This document shows positions 26,953-37,657 of a stretch of 64,000 nucleotides of DNA, in pieces. The position numbers and the translations under genes were made by a program. Origin of the DNA: Streptomyces sp. Tue6028 (GTDB lineage: Bacteria > Actinomycetota > Actinomycetes > Streptomycetales > Streptomycetaceae). Where the stretch lies: assembly GCF_002300165.1 (NCBI RefSeq), contig NZ_MLCE01000002.1, positions 1-64,000 on the forward strand. Reading direction: 5' to 3'. Position 1 is the stretch's first letter, and the number at the start of each line of letters is the position of its first letter. Below the pieces are notes generated by a model. That model searched no databases. It was not told the DNA's origin and saw only the letters and a list, made by a program, of their open reading frames with translations.

Positions 26953-27879
26953 ATGCGCATTCTCGTCCTGGGCCTCACCGGCTATCTGGGCGGTCACGTC
27001 GCCGACCACCTGCGCGCCCTTCCGGGCGTGCGGGTGCTCGGCGGCGGCCGCTCGGCCGCCGCCGAGGTCGGCATCGATCTCGCCACCGACCGCACGGACC
27101 AGGTGGCGAAGGCCCTGGCGTCGGCAGCACCCGACGCGGTCATCAATTGCGCGGGAGCGACCGGCGGCGACGCCGTGACGCTGGCCGAGGTCAACTCCCG
27201 CGGCCCTGCCGTGCTGTGCGCGGCCCTGCGCGACGCCGCTCCCACGGCACGCCTCGTCCATCTCGGCTCGGCCGCCGAGTACGGTCCCGGCACCCGGGAC
27301 GTCGACGTCGCGGAGTCGGCCGCCACCCGCCCCGTCACGCCGTACGGGGCCACCAAGCTCGCCGGGACCGTCACGGTGACCGCTTCCGGTCTCGACGCGG
27401 TGGTCCTTCGCGTGGGCAACCCGGTGGGGCCCGGCGCCCCGCCCGCGGGGCTGCCCGGCCGGATCGCCGGACTGCTCCGCGAGGCCGGCGGGGACCCGGA
27501 CGCGGTGATCCGGCTGGGTGACCTGTCCGCCCACCGCGACTTCGTGGACGCACGGGACGTGGCGCGGGCGGCTGCCCGGGCCGCGACAGCACCCGCTCCG
27601 CTGCCCCGCGTGCTCAACATCGGCGGCGGGCAGGCCGTTCCGGTGCGCGACCTGGTGCGGGCGCTGGCCCGGATCGCCGGGTTCCGGGGGCGCATCGAGG
27701 AGAAGGGCGGCGGATCCGTGCGCTCCGGGGACGTGTCGTGGCAGTGCTCCGACATCGCCTCCACCGCCGACGCCCTCGACTGGCGGCCGTCGTACTCGCT
27801 CGACGAGTCGCTGTCCGCGCTGTGGGCCGCGGTCACGGAACCTGCCGGCCAGGAGCGGGAGGGCGACCGCACACCATGA
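26953..27879 (+). CDS. SDR-family NAD(P)-dependent reductase/epimerase
   Basis: A 308-residue SDR: MRILVLGLTGYLGGHVADHL (nucleotide-binding loop), VINCAGATGGD, HLGSAAEYGPG with the catalytic Ser, TPYGATKLAGT with the YxxxK pair, and SAHRDFVDARDVARAAARAA. RmlD- or GalE-like; it may act after the first SDR to give the final NDP-sugar. No clear ribosome site other than GGGAG before ATG. Its stop overlaps the spherulin-4 gene start (ATGA). Confidence 0.82.
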   Translation: MRILVLGLTGYLGGHVADHLRALPGVRVLGGGRSAAAEVGIDLATDRTDQVAKALASAAPDAVINCAGATGGDAVTLAEVNSRGPAVLCAALRDAAPTARLVHLGSAAEYGPGTRDVDVAESAATRPVTPYGATKLAGTVTVTASGLDAVVLRVGNPVGPGAPPAGLPGRIAGLLREAGGDPDAVIRLGDLSAHRDFVDARDVARAAARAATAPAPLPRVLNIGGGQAVPVRDLVRALARIAGFRGRIEEKGGGSVRSGDVSWQCSDIASTADALDWRPSYSLDESLSALWAAVTEPAGQEREGDRTP

Positions 27880-28538
27880 GCCTGCTGATCCCGCTGTACG
27901 TCCATCCGGGCGAGGACCCGGCCGCCTGGCACCGTCTGATCACCGCGGCGGACCGGACGTACGCGGTGATCCTCAACCCCGCCGACGGACCGGGTCCGCA
28001 CCCCGATCCGGCGTTCACCGCGGCGGCCGGCGCGCTGCGGGACGCGGGGGCCCGGCTGCTCGGCTACGTGGACACCGACTACGGCGCCAGGGACCCGGAC
28101 GAGGTCGCGGGCGACGTCGCCCGGCACCGGGAGTGGTACGCGACGGACGGCTGCTTCCTCGACCGGGTGCCGTCGGGGCGGTCCGAACTGTCCACCGTCA
28201 GAAGGCTGGTACGGACGGTGCGGCGGCTCGGCGCGACTCCCGTCGTCCTCAATCCGGGCGTCCACCCGGCGCCGGGGTACGCGCGCCTCGCGGATCTGGT
28301 CGTCACGTTCGAGGGCCACTGGTCCACGTACGTCTCGGCGTTCAGCAGACCTGAGTGGACCTCCCGCCATCCCGCCGACCACTTCTGCCATCTCGTGTAC
28401 GGCGTGCCCGAGGCCCTCGTGCCGCTCGCCGTCCGCACCGCCCATGACCGAGGCGCGGCGGTCTGCGGACCGGTCACGGGCGAACTGCCCAATCCCTGGT
28501 CCCGGTTGACGCCCGCGCTGGACAAACCGCAGGGCTGA
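27876..28538 (+). CDS. spherulation-specific family 4 / GH135-like protein
   Basis: A 220-residue TIM-barrel-type protein with the family pattern LLIPLYVHPGEDPAAWHRLI, YAVILNPADGPGPHPD, RLLGYVDTDYGARDPDEV, WYATDGCFLDRVPSG and LVVTFEGHWSTY. Fungal Sph3 of this family cleaves galactosaminogalactan. The catalytic acid pair of such enzymes appears as Asp96-Arg97, so one acidic residue may be lost; Glu146 is kept. No signal peptide is visible, so how it reaches a polymer is unclear. It overlaps the reductase gene by four bases and closes the locus. Confidence 0.78.
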   Translation: MSLLIPLYVHPGEDPAAWHRLITAADRTYAVILNPADGPGPHPDPAFTAAAGALRDAGARLLGYVDTDYGARDPDEVAGDVARHREWYATDGCFLDRVPSGRSELSTVRRLVRTVRRLGATPVVLNPGVHPAPGYARLADLVVTFEGHWSTYVSAFSRPEWTSRHPADHFCHLVYGVPEALVPLAVRTAHDRGAAVCGPVTGELPNPWSRLTPALDKPQG

Positions 28539-28631
28539 GGCCGGCACTTCGGGTGACCGTCCGGAGGGGGCGCCATGGCGCCGGGGTGACGGTCGAGGCA
28601 GGACGGCCGTGTCACCGGGGTGCGGGCCCGG

Positions 28632-28800
28632 GCGACGCGGCAGCAGCCCGCGGCCGATGCCCGGAGGCGGCGCGGCGATACGTCAACACCACCGGCCGGC
28701 AGCGCCGGTTGGCTCGGCGATGCGGCAACGCCCGCGGCCGGAGCGCGAAGAGGCCCGAGCGATGCGGCAACACCCATGGCCGGACCGGGAGAAGTCAGAA
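28632..28800. repeat. 42-base degenerate tandem repeat, four copies
   Basis: Copies begin about 28632, 28675, 28717 and 28759, each opening GCGA followed by a variant of TGCGGCAAC and GGCCGG. Period 42-43 bases. It occupies the 472-base gap (28539-29010) after the exopolysaccharide-type locus, which otherwise holds no supported gene. Confidence 0.75.
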
Positions 28801-29010
28801 GTACGCGGCTTTTACCCGCACCTGATGGCATGCCCCGGTCAAATCTGCGACGCTTCCCGCAGTCGTCGCCCCGGCTGCGGGGCGGCACGGAAGAACTCCC
28901 CAGCAATCACGCAACCGTCAGGCACAAGCCCCTGACCGCCCACGGCACACCCACGCCGTCCGGGCGGCACCGAGCAGGCCGCGATCCCGGCCGCCTCAAA
29001 GGAGTTTCGC

Positions 29011-30870
29011 GTGAGACCAACCCCCCGCAAGGCCATCGCCGCGAGCGCACTCGCCGTCACGGCGCTGGCCGCCCTGTCGCTCCCCGGCACACCGGCGGCC
29101 GCCGCGCCGCCCGCAGCCCCCGTGGCCGCCGCCTGCACCCCGACGCAGGTGGTCGCCAACGGCGGTTTCGAGAGCGGCACTTCGCCCTGGAGCCAGTCGT
29201 CGACCAGGGTGATCACCAACCGCGCCGGCCAGACCGCCCACGGCGGCACCAGCTTCGCGTGGCTCGGAGGCGTGGGCAGCACCCACACGGACACGCTCTC
29301 GCAGAGCGTCACCGTCCCGTCCGGCTGCAGCAGCGCCACCCTCACCTTCTGGCTGCACATCGACACCGCCGAGACGACGTCGTCCATCGCGTACGACAAG
29401 TTGACGGCGAAGATCGGCAGCACCACCCTGGCGACCTACTCGAACCTCGACAAGAACACCGGTTACGCGCAGAAGTCGTTCGACGTGTCGGCGTTCGCCG
29501 GCCAGACCGTGACCCTCGCCTTCACCGGCACCGAGGACTCCAGCCTCCAGTCCAGCTTCGTCGTCGACGACGTCGCGCTCGACACCTCGGGCGGTACGAC
29601 CCCGCCCGCCGACTCCACCCGCACCCCTGCCGCCCCCTCGTACACCGTCAGTCTGAGCAGCGACACGAGCGGCACGGTCTGGTCGGGCCACGAGAGCGCC
29701 ACCTTCACCAACGCCTCGTCCACCCCGCTGAGCGAGGTCTACCTGAGGCTGTGGGACAACTACCACGGCACCTGCTCGGCCATGCCGATCAAGGTCAGCA
29801 ACGTCACCGGCGGCACCGCGGGTGCCCTGTCGGTCGGCTGCACCGCCCTGGAGATAGACCTGCCCGCCCCGCTGACGCAGGGCCAGAGCGCCACGATCGG
29901 CTTCGACCTGGGCATCACCGTCCCCAGTGGTGCCGACCGGTTCGGCCACGACGGCGCGTTCAGCTTCATCGGCAACGCCCTGCCCGTCCTCGCCGTCAAG
30001 GACGGGGCCGGCTGGCACCTTGACCCGTACACGAACAACGGCGAGTCGTTCTACTCCCTGGCCGCCGACTTCAAGGTGACCCTCGACCACCCGAGCACCC
30101 TGCTGGTCCCGGCGACCGGCACCTCGGTCGACACCCCGGGCTCCAGTGGACGCACGGTCACCACGGCCACCGCCTCCAAGGTGCGTGACTTCGCCTGGGC
30201 GGCGGGCCCCTTCAGCAAGATCTCCGGCACCTCCACCGCCGGCACCCGCATCAACGTGTACTCCGTCTCGGCCATCAGCTCCGCCGACGCGCAGTCGATG
30301 CTCACCACGGCGAAGTCCGCGGTGGACGCCCACGCCTCGCGATTCGGCGCCTACCCCTACGGCGAGCTGGACGCGGTGATCGACAACAACTACTGGTTCG
30401 GCGGCATGGAGTATCCGGGCTTCGTCCTCGACCTGGTCAGCACCACGGCGCTGACCCATGAGATCGGCCACCAGTGGTGGTACGGGATCGTCGGCGACGA
30501 CGAGTACACCAGTCCCTGGCTCGACGAGGCGTTCACCGACTACGCCACCGATCTGGCCCTGAACAAGACCGGCACCAACTGCTGGAACAGCGTCTCCTGG
30601 GCCTCCTCGGCGGAGAAGATCACCAACTCGATGGCGTACTGGGACACCCACTCGTCCCGCTACTCCACCGTCGTCTACGGGTACGGGAAGTGCGCCCTGC
30701 ACGATCTGCGGCGCCTCATCGGCGACACGGCCATGACCAAGCTGCTGAAGGACTACGCCACCGCGCACTGGTACGGCGTATCGACCACGGCCGAGTTCAA
30801 GGCAGCCGCCCAGGCGGCCACCAGCACGGACCTGACCTCCTTCTGGAGCACGCACCGCATCGACGGCTGA
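29011..30870 (+). CDS. secreted M1-family zinc aminopeptidase with N-terminal accessory domain
   Basis: A 619-residue exported enzyme. Signal peptide to about residue 40 (AAAAPPAAPVAAA), then an accessory beta domain (residues about 45-190: VVANGGFESGTSPWSQSSTR; SSLQSSFVVDDVALD), then the M1 peptidase with NNYWFGGMEYPGFVLDL (the GxMEN-like motif), HEIGHQWWYGIVGDDEY with the two His ligands, and DEAFTDYATDL with the Glu ligand. GTG start at 29011 has AAAGGAG six bases upstream. The accessory domain is closely similar to the C-terminal domain of the M4 protease at 38407. Long C-terminal ERAP-like domain is absent. Confidence 0.9.
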   Translation: MRPTPRKAIAASALAVTALAALSLPGTPAAAAPPAAPVAAACTPTQVVANGGFESGTSPWSQSSTRVITNRAGQTAHGGTSFAWLGGVGSTHTDTLSQSVTVPSGCSSATLTFWLHIDTAETTSSIAYDKLTAKIGSTTLATYSNLDKNTGYAQKSFDVSAFAGQTVTLAFTGTEDSSLQSSFVVDDVALDTSGGTTPPADSTRTPAAPSYTVSLSSDTSGTVWSGHESATFTNASSTPLSEVYLRLWDNYHGTCSAMPIKVSNVTGGTAGALSVGCTALEIDLPAPLTQGQSATIGFDLGITVPSGADRFGHDGAFSFIGNALPVLAVKDGAGWHLDPYTNNGESFYSLAADFKVTLDHPSTLLVPATGTSVDTPGSSGRTVTTATASKVRDFAWAAGPFSKISGTSTAGTRINVYSVSAISSADAQSMLTTAKSAVDAHASRFGAYPYGELDAVIDNNYWFGGMEYPGFVLDLVSTTALTHEIGHQWWYGIVGDDEYTSPWLDEAFTDYATDLALNKTGTNCWNSVSWASSAEKITNSMAYWDTHSSRYSTVVYGYGKCALHDLRRLIGDTAMTKLLKDYATAHWYGVSTTAEFKAAAQAATSTDLTSFWSTHRIDG

Positions 30871-30878
30871 CGCCGCAG

Positions 30879-30923
30879 CGGCTCGCCGCGGTGGGCGCTC
30901 CCGGCGCCACCCGCGGCGAGCCG
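30879..30923. terminator. hairpin terminator after the M1 peptidase gene
   Basis: 30879-30891 and 30911-30923 pair over 13 bases, with three more pairs after a one-base bulge. It begins nine bases after the stop codon. Confidence 0.75.
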
Positions 30924-31101
30924 ACGCCGCGCGGCGCCCTGCCGCGTGTCGTCACGGACCGCAGCCGTTCCCGCACACGACGCACCTGCGCGGGCTCGTC
31001 CGGGCGAGCCCGGCGCCCATGGCCCCGTCCACCCGTTTGCCGACCGACCGGAATGCGCGCCCCGGCCGAATGGTGGAGCGTGGTGGGTGAGGAGGAGCGC
31101 T

Positions 31102-32217
31102 ATGGCCGGGAGGGCCGGGTCGGGGCGGCGGGACGGCGGGAAGCAGGGCTGGCTGCGCGGCTCGCCGCCTCCGCGCTTGGTGCGGGCGCTGCCGCCGGGT
31201 CTGCTGGTGGCGATCTGCGCGGTCGAGCTCGGGATCGACCACCCGCTCGACATCGGCTTTCTGCTCGGCGTCATCCCGACGATGGCCGTGCTCTCCTACG
31301 GCCCCCTGGCCACGGCCCTCTTCGGAGTCGCCGTCGTGCTGCTGCTGAACGTCCCCGCCCTGGGGCTGAACCGACCGGGCAACACCGATCTGCTGACCAT
31401 CACCTTCATCGCCGTACTCAGTGTGTTCGTGTCCCTGGTGCGCACTCGCCGGGACGCGCAGCTGGTCACGGTGCGGAGCGTCGCGGAAGCCGCCCAGCTC
31501 GCCGTTCTGCCGCCACTGGCCGAGCGGGTCGGGACAGTGCGCTGCTCGGGTCTGTACCGGGCGGCGCAGAGCGAGACGCTGGTCGGCGGCGACTTCTTCG
31601 ACGTGCGGGCGGGGCCCTTCGGTGTGCGGGCCCTGATGGGCGACGTGCAGGGGCACGGGCTGTCGGCCGTGGGCACCGTCGCCTCGCTACTCGGGGCGTT
31701 CCGGGAGACCGTGCTCGACCAGCGGGACCTCAAGGCCACCGCGGCGCGCCTCGAACGCAGACTGGTGGTGGACGCGGCGGGCGACCATCCCGCCGAGATG
31801 TTCGCCACCGCTCTGCTCCTGGACTTCCCGCCGGGGACCGGCGCGGTCCGGCTGGTGTCCTGCGGGCATCCGAACCCCCTGCTGCTGCGCGGCACGAAGG
31901 CGTTCGAGCTCGATCTCGAAGCGGGGGCCCCGCTCGGGGCGGAGCTGTTCGACATCGCTCCGCCGAAGACCCGCACCCTCCGTCTGGAGCCGGGTGACCG
32001 GCTTTTTCTGGCGTCCGACGGCGTGTCCGAGAGCCGGGACAGGAACGGGACCTTCTACCCCCTGGCCGAACGGCTGACCGCGCTCGCCGAGGAGTCGCCC
32101 GCCTCACTCGTCGACAGCGTCTGGCAAGACCTCACCCGGTTCTGTCCCTCGATCCGCGACGACGTCACCATGCTGCTCCTGACGCCGGGCGAGGAGGAGA
32201 CGAACCGTATCGACTAG
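31102..32217 (+). CDS. membrane SpoIIE (PP2C-type) serine phosphatase
   Basis: A 371-residue protein. Residues 30-115 hold three or four membrane helices (ALPPGLLVAICAVELGI; LLGVIPTMAVLSYGPLATAL; LLTITFIAVLSVFVSL), and residues 135-365 a SpoIIE phosphatase with GGDFFDV, MGDVQGHGLSAVG, ASDGVSESRD and RDDVTMLLL, so all metal Asp are present. GGAGGAG precedes the ATG at 31102. It stands alone, with no STAS partner adjacent, and convergent with kstD across ten bases. Confidence 0.87.
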   Translation: MAGRAGSGRRDGGKQGWLRGSPPPRLVRALPPGLLVAICAVELGIDHPLDIGFLLGVIPTMAVLSYGPLATALFGVAVVLLLNVPALGLNRPGNTDLLTITFIAVLSVFVSLVRTRRDAQLVTVRSVAEAAQLAVLPPLAERVGTVRCSGLYRAAQSETLVGGDFFDVRAGPFGVRALMGDVQGHGLSAVGTVASLLGAFRETVLDQRDLKATAARLERRLVVDAAGDHPAEMFATALLLDFPPGTGAVRLVSCGHPNPLLLRGTKAFELDLEAGAPLGAELFDIAPPKTRTLRLEPGDRLFLASDGVSESRDRNGTFYPLAERLTALAEESPASLVDSVWQDLTRFCPSIRDDVTMLLLTPGEEETNRID

Positions 32218-32226
32218 TACGTCGGG

Positions 32227-34032
32227 TCAGGGCGCGGTGGCCGACGCGATGTCCAGGGCCGCGATGTAGCCGAAGGTCATCGCGGGGCCGATCGTCGAGC
32301 CCGCGCCCGCGTAGCTGTGCCCCATGACCGCCGCGCTGGCGTTCCCCGCCGCGTAGAGGCCGCGGATCACCGAGCCGTCCGGGCGCAGCACGCGCGCCCG
32401 GGCGTCCGTAAGCAGGCCGCCCTTGGTGCCCAGGTCGCCGGGGACGATCCGGAAGGCGTGGAAGGGGGCGAGCCAGAGGGGGGCCAGACAGGAGTCGGGG
32501 AGGATCGCCGGGTCCGTGTAGTAGTGGTCGTAGACACTGTCGCCGCGGTGGAAATCGGGGTCCCGCCCGCTCAGGGCGAGGCCGTTGAAGCGGCTGACCG
32601 TGGCGCGCAGGGCCGCCGCGGGCACGTGTATGGCCGCGGCGAGGGCGTCGAGCGTCCAGGCCTTGTACGCGGCGCCCGACGTGTACCAGGCGTCGGGGAA
32701 CGCGAAGGTCGGCGCGACGTCCTTGAACAGGTACCGGTTGCGGTAGTTCTGGTCGACGATCAGCCAGGCCGGGATGTCGGGCGCGGTCGCGTTCCGTTCG
32801 TACATGGTGTGCACGACGTCGCTGTAGGGGGCGGCCTCGTTCACGAAGCGGGCACCGGCCGCGTCGACCAGCAGGCCGCCGGGGAGGGTGCGCTCGGCGA
32901 GGCAGAAGTAGGGCTGGTCGGGCAGCGGGATCGCCGGCCCCCACCAGGCGTCGTCCATCAGGTCGAGCGCCGCGCCGGCCCGCTCCCCCGCCCGGATTCC
33001 GTCGCCGGTGTTCTCCTTGGCGCCGACCGTCCACTCGGTGCCGATGGGCTGTCGCTGGTACCGGGCGCGCATGGCCGCGTTGTGCTCGAAGCCGCCGGAG
33101 CCGACGATCACCCCGTGCCGGGCGCGGACCAGGCCCGGAGTTCCGTTCCGGGTGACCACCGCGCCGGTGACGGCGCCGTCCTCCGTGTACAGGTCGGTGA
33201 GCGGGCTGTTCAGCCACACCGGGACCTGGGCGGAGAGCAGACCGGCGCGCAGGCCGGCCGCCAGCGACTGGCCCATCGTCAGGGGTTTCTGGCCGAGGAG
33301 GGCCGCCTTGGTGCCGCGGGCCAGGCATGCGGCGGCCACCGCAGCGCCCTTCGCGCTCACGGCGGCGAGGGTGAGCCACTTGTAGTCCGCGCTGAAGACG
33401 ACCATGCCGGCCGGGACCGGCATGTACGGCGGGTTCAGGTGCGCGAGTTCGGCGCCCAGGACGGTGCCGTCGAGCTGGTCCGGCTCCATCGACCGGCCGC
33501 GGGGCAGTCCACCGGGGAGTTCCGGGTAGTAGTCGCTGTAGCCCTCCATCCAGCGGAAGCGGAGCGGACTGTTCGCCATGACGAAGGAGATCATGGCGGG
33601 TCCGTGGTCCAGGAAGGCCTGCCGGCGCTCGGCGGACACCTCGGGGCCCACCACGGCCGCGAGGTAGGCGGCGGCCTTCTCGGGGGTGTCCGGGACTCCG
33701 GCGGCCAGGACGACCGGATTGTTCGGGATCCAGATGCCCGCTCCGGACCGTGCCGCCGAGCCGCCGAAGGTGGCGGCCTTCTCCACGACCACACAGCTGA
33801 GCCCCTGCCGGGCGGCGGTCAGCGCGGCGGTCATGCCCGCCGCCCCGGAGCCGATCACCACGACGTCGAAGGTGCCGAGCGCGGGGAGGTCGGCCGCCGC
33901 GGCGGTGCCCGGCAGGCCCGCCGCGAGCGCGAGCCCGGCACCCGTCGCGGCGCCGAGCACACGGCGCCGTGAGGGCCCGGGCGCCGGGGAGGGGGTGGTG
34001 GTACGTCTGGCGGGTTCCGCGCTCGGCGACAT
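32227..34032 (-). CDS. kstD: 3-ketosteroid delta-1-dehydrogenase-like flavoprotein
   Basis: A 601-residue FAD enzyme with a Tat-type signal (PSRRRVLGAATGAGLALAAG). The dinucleotide motif is FDVVVIGSGAAGMTAALTAA, followed by VVEKAATFGGSAARSGAGIW; the C terminus has YAAGNASAAVMGHSYAGAGS with Tyr574 and Gly578, matching the active-site Tyr/Gly pair of KstD1, and TIGPAMTFGYIAALD. KstD removes hydrogen from the steroid A ring. Fumarate-reductase-like flavoproteins are the alternative family. It is divergent from a cholesterol oxidase gene with a shared 251-base promoter region. A secreted location would be unusual, since most KstDs are intracellular. Confidence 0.82.
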   Translation of the reverse strand: MSPSAEPARRTTTPSPAPGPSRRRVLGAATGAGLALAAGLPGTAAAADLPALGTFDVVVIGSGAAGMTAALTAARQGLSCVVVEKAATFGGSAARSGAGIWIPNNPVVLAAGVPDTPEKAAAYLAAVVGPEVSAERRQAFLDHGPAMISFVMANSPLRFRWMEGYSDYYPELPGGLPRGRSMEPDQLDGTVLGAELAHLNPPYMPVPAGMVVFSADYKWLTLAAVSAKGAAVAAACLARGTKAALLGQKPLTMGQSLAAGLRAGLLSAQVPVWLNSPLTDLYTEDGAVTGAVVTRNGTPGLVRARHGVIVGSGGFEHNAAMRARYQRQPIGTEWTVGAKENTGDGIRAGERAGAALDLMDDAWWGPAIPLPDQPYFCLAERTLPGGLLVDAAGARFVNEAAPYSDVVHTMYERNATAPDIPAWLIVDQNYRNRYLFKDVAPTFAFPDAWYTSGAAYKAWTLDALAAAIHVPAAALRATVSRFNGLALSGRDPDFHRGDSVYDHYYTDPAILPDSCLAPLWLAPFHAFRIVPGDLGTKGGLLTDARARVLRPDGSVIRGLYAAGNASAAVMGHSYAGAGSTIGPAMTFGYIAALDIASATAP

Positions 34033-34244
34033 GGCAGGGCACTCCAGCAGGGCGAGGGAACGTGGGGGCGTGCGGGTGCTCCGGGAGGCAGCGGGGCGCC
34101 TGCCGTCACGGTTTCTGATGCGGAGTCAGGAATGTCGCGCGAGGGTCTTGTGAAGTCAAGGGGTACGGACACCGGCCCCCTTATGCCCCAAGATCGGACA
34201 CAAGTTACCAACCGGTATGTAGTGACTTGACAAGCAAGTGACAG

Positions 34245-34258
34245 TAGAACGTGTTCTC
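34245..34258. promoter_or_regulatory. KstR-like operator
   Basis: TAGAACGTGTTCTC matches the mycobacterial/rhodococcal KstR consensus TNNAACNNGTTNNA at all fixed positions but the last. It lies 26 bases before the cholesterol oxidase ATG and between the divergent kstD and choA genes. A nearby imperfect inverted repeat ACTTG/CAAGT (34224-34238 area) may add a second site. Confidence 0.65.
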
Positions 34259-34268
34259 ACTCATCTAG

Positions 34269-35927
<1,659 letters not shown>

Positions 35928-35933
35928 CGGTGA

Positions 35934-35955
35934 CCGGGCCGACCGAGCGGCCCGG
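35934..35955. terminator. hairpin between cholesterol oxidase and AhpD-like genes
   Basis: CCGGGCC (35934-35940) and GGCCCGG (35949-35955) around eight bases, seven bases after the choA stop and before the convergent gene. Confidence 0.6.
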
Positions 35956-35960
35956 ACCCG

Positions 35961-36440
35961 TCAGTGGGTGGGCAGCACGCACACGGCGTCCAGGCCCAGC
36001 ACATGGTTGAGCCGGCCGAACGCCAGCCAGGAGCCGATGCTCATGCTCAGCTCCACGATCTCGTGCTGGCTGTAATGCGCGGTCATCCGGGTCCAGAACT
36101 CGTCGTCCAGACCGTGGTGATCCAGTGCGTACCGCTCGGCGTACTCCGCGGCCAGCCGGGTGCGGTCGTCGAAGGCGTCGGTGGTACGCCACTGGGTCAC
36201 CGCGTCGGCGAACTCCTCCTCGACCTTCTGCCCGTCCCGCTCGGTGCGCCAGTCGAGACAGAACAGACACCCGTTGATCTGTGCGATGCGCAGCCGCGCC
36301 GCCTCGAACTCACGCAGCCCCAGGGTCGTGTGCTCGTACACCGACAGCGAGAAGTTCGCGGCGGCCATACCGATGCCGGGGACCATCTCGCCCCACACGT
36401 AGCCGATCGGTTCCTGGCCCTCGGGAATGTCGATGTGCAT
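35961..36440 (-). CDS. AhpD-like carboxymuconolactone decarboxylase family protein
   Basis: A 159-residue protein of the AhpD/CMD superfamily: residues about 40-60 read EAARLRIAQINGCLFCLDWR with the CxxC pair, and residues 130-150 EIVELSMSIGSWLAFGRLNH. Such proteins act as alkyl-hydroperoxide reductase partners or remain uncharacterised. It lies 8 bases downstream of a DapB-like dehydrogenase gene on the same strand, so they form an operon. Start MHIDIPEG at 36440 with GGAAG about ten bases upstream. Its link to the neighbouring steroid genes is only positional. Confidence 0.78.
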   Translation of the reverse strand: MHIDIPEGQEPIGYVWGEMVPGIGMAAANFSLSVYEHTTLGLREFEAARLRIAQINGCLFCLDWRTERDGQKVEEEFADAVTQWRTTDAFDDRTRLAAEYAERYALDHHGLDDEFWTRMTAHYSQHEIVELSMSIGSWLAFGRLNHVLGLDAVCVLPTH

Positions 36441-36448
36441 GGTCGTGG

Positions 36449-37522
36449 TCACTTCCTTCCGAGTCGGCCGACTGCGGGACGCAGCGGGACGTCGAGCGCG
36501 TCGTAGAGTCCGGGGTCCGCGTCCACCAGCCAGTCGATGGCGCCCACCAGCCGTCCGACGGCGGTGGCATTGCCGCCGGCGGAGCGGTTCTCGCCCTCGT
36601 CGGTGGACTCGACGGTCACCTGGATGCGCGGCCGGCCTTCGATGATCACGCGATGGGCGCCGTCGCCGTCGGGCGGCATCGGCCAGTCCGGTGCGCAGGA
36701 CGGATGGATGCGGGTCACGTGCTCGATGACGATCCTCGGTTCTCCCCCGACGATCCCCTGCACCTCGAACCGCACCGCACCCTGGGTGCCCGCCTCGAAC
36801 TCGCCCATCGTCCGGGTGCGCACGGTGTCGGTGAGCGCCCGCCGGTCCGTGGTCTCCCGGATCTCGTCGAGTTCGACGCCGAGCGCCCGGGCCATCAGCC
36901 GGATCTGCCCGCCCCACACCATGGTGGGAACGGACGGCGCGAGCATCAGCGGCTCGTAGTCCATCGGGTGCCCCATGCCGATGAGCTGACGGACGGAATC
37001 CTCCTGGTCGTACGTCGAGTAGTCGAAGATCTCCTGGCAGCGGACGGCGTCCACCGTGGTGCCGAGTCCGCTGATCAGCAGGGGCAGGACGTCGTTGCCC
37101 CACCCGGGATCGACACCGGAGACGAAGAGGGAGCCGCCGCCCTCGGCGACGGCGGCGAGCATCGGGTCCCTGAACTCCGGCGGGGCGTTGCGCTGGTCGT
37201 AGAGCGGATAGAGAGCCGGGGTGACGACCACCGCGCCGGCGCGGATCGCCCTGCCGATGTCGGCGAGGGCTTCGTCGGGACGGATGTCGCCGGTCGCCGC
37301 GTACACCACGGCCCCCGGTGAGCCGGCCAGGACGGCGTCGACGTCATCGGTCGCCGCGACCCCCAGACCGTGGTCGAGTCCGGCGAGTTCGCCCGCGTCG
37401 CGGCCGACCTTGCCGGGGTTGTGGACGAGCACCGCCGCGAGTTTCAGAGCCGGGTGCGCCTCGACGGCGCGGATGGCCGCGCGGCCGACATTTCCGGTAC
37501 CCCACACCACCGTGGAAATCAT
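36449..37522 (-). CDS. NAD(P)-dependent dehydrogenase related to dihydrodipicolinate reductase
   Basis: A 357-residue Rossmann protein: MISTVVWGTGNVGRAAIRAV, AVLVHNPGKVGRDAGEL, VVYAATGDIRPDEAL and GVDPGWGNDVLPLLISGLGT. This is the DapB-N/2,4-diaminopentanoate-dehydrogenase-like group found often in actinobacteria beside oxidative catabolic genes; the substrate is unknown. No ribosome site is seen before the ATG, so the mRNA may be leaderless. Co-directional and 8 bases from the AhpD-like gene. Confidence 0.75.
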   Translation of the reverse strand: MISTVVWGTGNVGRAAIRAVEAHPALKLAAVLVHNPGKVGRDAGELAGLDHGLGVAATDDVDAVLAGSPGAVVYAATGDIRPDEALADIGRAIRAGAVVVTPALYPLYDQRNAPPEFRDPMLAAVAEGGGSLFVSGVDPGWGNDVLPLLISGLGTTVDAVRCQEIFDYSTYDQEDSVRQLIGMGHPMDYEPLMLAPSVPTMVWGGQIRLMARALGVELDEIRETTDRRALTDTVRTRTMGEFEAGTQGAVRFEVQGIVGGEPRIVIEHVTRIHPSCAPDWPMPPDGDGAHRVIIEGRPRIQVTVESTDEGENRSAGGNATAVGRLVGAIDWLVDADPGLYDALDVPLRPAVGRLGRK

Positions 37523-37657
37523 GCGCGGAGGGTAGCCACAGGACCTCGAGGTTCATAGAGCCGTGAGCGGTGAAATGTCCCGGGCTGTGCGCGGCCGGTG
37601 CGTCCGGGCCGTGCGCCGGTCGTCCTGGCGGCTCGGCGGCGGATCTAAGCTCGGTGT

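Noticed and set aside
28632..28800. CRISPR-like array
   Set aside because: Units are contiguous and degenerate with a 42-base period, without unique spacers, and no cas genes are near.
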